Shown: piece after piece, positions 61,797-64,000 of the stretch | Layout: the number at the start of each line of letters is the position of its first letter | Numbering within the stretch: position 1 is the first letter of the stretch | Assembly: GCA_002435715.1 (NCBI GenBank) | Contig: DISD01000103.1 | Coordinates: forward strand, 1 to 64,000 | Origin: Rhodospirillaceae bacterium UBA6219 | GTDB taxonomy: Bacteria > Pseudomonadota > Alphaproteobacteria > Rhodospirillales > Magnetospirillaceae | DNA length: 64,000 nucleotides | Direction: 5' to 3' | The notes under the pieces: model-generated | The model's input: only the letters and a program-made list of their open reading frames with translations | The model's database searches: none | What the model was told of the DNA's origin: nothing | Translations under genes and position numbers: made by a program

Positions 61797-62663
61797 TCAC
61801 CACACGGTGCGTCCGCCATCCATGACAAGGTTGTGTCCGGTCATGAACGAAGAGGCGTCGGAAGCCAGGAAGCAGATGGCGCCCTTGAACTCGTTGACCA
61901 CGGCCATGCGTCCCAGGGGAATGCGCGACGACAATTGACGCACGAAGCCTTCGTCATGCCCACGATAGACCCCGGCCGGCGAGAAGGCGTTGACGCGGAC
62001 ACCCTGGGGCGCCCATTGCGTCGCCAGGACCTTGGTCAAATGGATGACGCCGGCCTTGCTGACCGCATAGAAGGTGGGCGAGTTGAAGGGAACGCCGGGG
62101 AAGCCGGTGGCTTCGTCGGGTTCGTAAATGCGCTGATCCGGGCTGATGACGCCGATATCCGAGCCGACATTGATGATGACGCCTTGGCGGCGGGTGGTCA
62201 TGTCGGCGCCGATGACCTTGCAGCACAGCATCAACCCGGTCAGGTTGACCTTCAGGCCTGCATCCCAAACTTCTTGGCTGGAGGTCTCGAAAGGGGCGAA
62301 GAACACTTCGGGCTCGGCATCGCAGCCATATTTGGTCAGGCCCGCCGCGTTCAGCAGGATATCGATGCGGCCGTGGCGTTCCAGCACCCGGTTGGTGGCG
62401 GCGCTGATGGATTCCTCGCTGGTGACGTCCACTTCCTCGAATTCGCAAGTGCCAAAGGCCTCGCGGACGGCCTCGGCGGCTTGGCCCGGTTGGGTGACCG
62501 CCAGGTCGAAGATAACGGGCAGGGCGCCCATCTCGGCCAAAGCTTCGGCGAATTGGCGGCCCAGGAAACCGGCACCGCCGGTGACCACCGCGATTCGACC
62601 GCTCAGGTCGAATTGCTGCTTCACCGACCGAGGGGCTTGCGGATAGTCGCTGATCTTGATCAT
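61797..62663 (-). CDS. SDR-family oxidoreductase, PtmA-like
   Basis: A 288-residue classical SDR. IAVVTGGAGFLGRQFAEAL is the cofactor site, DILLNAAGLTKYGCDAE has the NAAG motif, VIINVGSDIGVIS supplies the catalytic Ser, and FYAVSKAGVIHLTKVLATQW the YxxxK. A gene of this kind accompanies PtmE in Campylobacter (PtmA), and PtmE- and LegB-like genes lie nearby. The start at 62663 (MIKISDYPQ) is chosen by fit. The reaction is inferred from context. Confidence 0.85.
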   Translation of the reverse strand: MIKISDYPQAPRSVKQQFDLSGRIAVVTGGAGFLGRQFAEALAEMGALPVIFDLAVTQPGQAAEAVREAFGTCEFEEVDVTSEESISAATNRVLERHGRIDILLNAAGLTKYGCDAEPEVFFAPFETSSQEVWDAGLKVNLTGLMLCCKVIGADMTTRRQGVIINVGSDIGVISPDQRIYEPDEATGFPGVPFNSPTFYAVSKAGVIHLTKVLATQWAPQGVRVNAFSPAGVYRGHDEGFVRQLSSRIPLGRMAVVNEFKGAICFLASDASSFMTGHNLVMDGGRTVW

Positions 62664-62718
62664 GGCTTGGTCTCGGCACCCTGCGCCACTCAGGCGGCGC
62701 AGGTCCATTCGGGTTATA

Positions 62719-64000
62719 TCAGTTGGCGGTCTGGCGCTGGTCGCGCAAGGCCTTGAACACCGGGGCGGACGGCTTACCCTGCAACAGGCGGGCGAAATCG
62801 TTGTCGCTGAGGCCGTCGGCCATCACGTCCAGCATTTCGCCGAAGGCCTTGGCGGTATAGACCAGATCGTCCTCGGCATGGGCCCAGCACACGCCGATAG
62901 TGGCGTAACAGATGATGCCGCGACGGGTCATTTCCTGCTGGAACAAGGCGTTCATCAGGTAATTGGGCTCGCCGTTCTTGTCCTTGAACACCAGCTGGTT
63001 GCGCACCGGGAAACCCGTCATGCTGACATGGTCCTGCAGGCCCTTACGTTCGATCTGGTTGCGGAAATTGTCGAAAATGATGCTGCCGTTGCGCCACAGA
63101 TGGGCGGCGACGTCGTTTTCCTTATAGAAATCCAGCACCGCCTTGGCGGCGGCCAGGGTCAGGGCTTCACCGCCATAGGTGGACGAGAAGAAAACCTGTT
63201 CGAAGGCCTGCATATAGCGGGCAAGGCCGGTCAGGGCGCCGATGGGCATGCCGTTGGCCATGCCCTTGCCGAAGGTCGCCAGATCGGGGATGACGCCAAA
63301 GAATTCCTGGGCGCCGCCACGGCCAAAGCGGAAGCCGGTCAGCATTTCGTCGAAAATCAGCAGGGCGCCATTGGCGTGCGCCAGTTCCTTGACCTTTTCC
63401 AGGAAACCATCCTGGGGGGCTTCGAACAGGACCGGTTCCATGATCACGCAGGCGATTTCGCCGGGATGCTTGGCGAACAGCGCATGCAGGGATTCGATGT
63501 CGTTATAGCGAAAAGTCGAGGTCAGGTCCTTGACCGCCTGGGGAATACCGAACGACCGGTCAGTGGTCGAAATGTACCAGTCCTGGAAGCCGTGATAGCC
63601 CAGACAGGCCACTCGCTCGCGTCCGGTCAAGTGGCGGGCCAGACGGACGGCCATGGCAGTCACGTCCGATCCATTCTTGGAAAAGCGCACCATCTCGGCG
63701 CCGGGAATGGCGTCGATGACCCGGTCGGCCACTTCGGCTTCCAGGGGATGCATCATGGAAAAGGTGATGCCGTCTTCCAACTGGGCCTTGATGGCGGCGT
63801 CCACCACCGGATGACCGTATCCCAGGGTCAGCGGGAAACAGGCCAGCACGAAGTCGATATATTCGTTGCCGTCAACGTCCCACACGCGTCCGCCCTTGCC
63901 GCGCTGCAGGAATTTCGGTGACACGCCCTCGACAAAGCACGACGGACCCTTGGACAGGGTTTGGGTGCCGCCGGGGATGACCTGGGTGGCGTGCTGCCAC
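62719..64000 (-). CDS. Class III PLP aminotransferase / GSA aminomutase-like, cut by window edge
   Basis: A protein of at least 427 residues that runs past the right edge (the 5' end is missing). Its upstream part reads QVIPGGTQTLSKGPS, the entry of glutamate-1-semialdehyde-like aminotransferases. VRFSKNGSDVTAMAVRLARH, FDEMLTGFRFGRGGAQEFF and ATFGKGMANGMPIGALTG are the usual blocks, with Lys in FGKGM. It differs from the class III gene at 57636-59009. Together they suggest that transamination in this module uses class III enzymes. Confidence 0.92.
   Translation of the reverse strand, partial: WQHATQVIPGGTQTLSKGPSCFVEGVSPKFLQRGKGGRVWDVDGNEYIDFVLACFPLTLGYGHPVVDAAIKAQLEDGITFSMMHPLEAEVADRVIDAIPGAEMVRFSKNGSDVTAMAVRLARHLTGRERVACLGYHGFQDWYISTTDRSFGIPQAVKDLTSTFRYNDIESLHALFAKHPGEIACVIMEPVLFEAPQDGFLEKVKELAHANGALLIFDEMLTGFRFGRGGAQEFFGVIPDLATFGKGMANGMPIGALTGLARYMQAFEQVFFSSTYGGEALTLAAAKAVLDFYKENDVAAHLWRNGSIIFDNFRNQIERKGLQDHVSMTGFPVRNQLVFKDKNGEPNYLMNALFQQEMTRRGIICYATIGVCWAHAEDDLVYTAKAFGEMLDVMADGLSDNDFARLLQGKPSAPVFKALRDQRQTAN

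Noticed and set aside
1..64000. CRISPR arrays, tRNA or rRNA genes, prophage and intact insertion sequences.
   Set aside because: No spaced repeat array, rRNA-like conserved stretch or intact transposase frame was found by reading; a tRNA scan was not possible by eye.

Overview
The window is a high-GC alphaproteobacterial chromosome segment. Codon usage, a conserved purH, and the mix of glycosyltransferases and nonulosonate genes suggest a Rhodospirillaceae member, probably Magnetospirillum-like; the genus is an inference from gene content only. No rRNA, tRNA, CRISPR array or intact insertion sequence was seen. Almost everything belongs to one very large surface-polysaccharide locus (O-antigen, capsule or exopolysaccharide, possibly also flagellin glycan). 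The main housekeeping gene inside it is purH.

Layout. 0-5 kb (minus): the 3'-truncated end of a nucleotide-sugar dehydrogenase, two GT-B glycosyltransferases and an AsnB-type amidotransferase that starts at TTG. 5.1-9.5 kb (plus): a sugar-modification cassette (GT2, cupin, C-methyltransferase-like protein, UXS-like SDR, Gfo/Idh oxidoreductase). 9.6-12.2 kb (plus): purH and an SGNH-fold protein. 12.2-15.9 kb (minus): three glycosyltransferases and a NodB-type deacetylase. 16-17.7 kb (plus): a second AsnB-like gene, ending in a run of five short stem-loops. 17.9-19.4 kb: a GmhA/DiaA-like SIS protein divergent from a second deacetylase. From 19.4 kb to the right edge every gene lies on the minus strand. 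19.4-29.1 kb: FemAB-like, PLP-fold, Wzx-like, four glycosyltransferases and a GT2-GT4 fusion. 29.1-32.3 kb: a CDP-deoxyhexose module (reductase, RmlC-like, RfbG, RfbF). 32.4-42.7 kb: a Wzy-like polymerase, then a tightly coupled set (2-hydroxyacid dehydrogenase, HAD phosphatase, SGNH, Gfo/Idh, KdsB-like CMP transferase, HpaI-type aldolase, unknown GT-B-like protein, ABC exporter) that looks like an aldolase-based CMP-ulosonate pathway. 42.7-46.7 kb: a sulfotransferase and PIG-L deacetylase between decayed genes (radical SAM, NodU-type carbamoyltransferase, a short coding remnant) and palindromes. 46.7-64 kb: a nonulosonate-type module (methyltransferase, PseG/SpsG-like, SpsF-like, NeuB-like, WbqC, SDR, radical SAM/SPASM, PtmE-like, LegB, TIM-barrel isomerase, two class III aminotransferases, second SpsF-like, AAC(3)-type acetyltransferase, SDR).

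Working together, the genes would make several activated sugars: a uronic acid that can be amidated, a possibly C-branched sugar, a CDP-6-deoxyhexose, a KDO-like CMP-ulosonate and a legionaminate-like nonulosonate. More than a dozen transferases would assemble them, and Wzx/Wzy plus a PglK/MsbA-like ABC protein would flip and polymerise them. Deacetylation, sulfation, amidation and formerly carbamoylation would decorate them. Most neighbouring genes overlap by ATGA, GTGA or TGATG, which indicates translational coupling within long transcripts.
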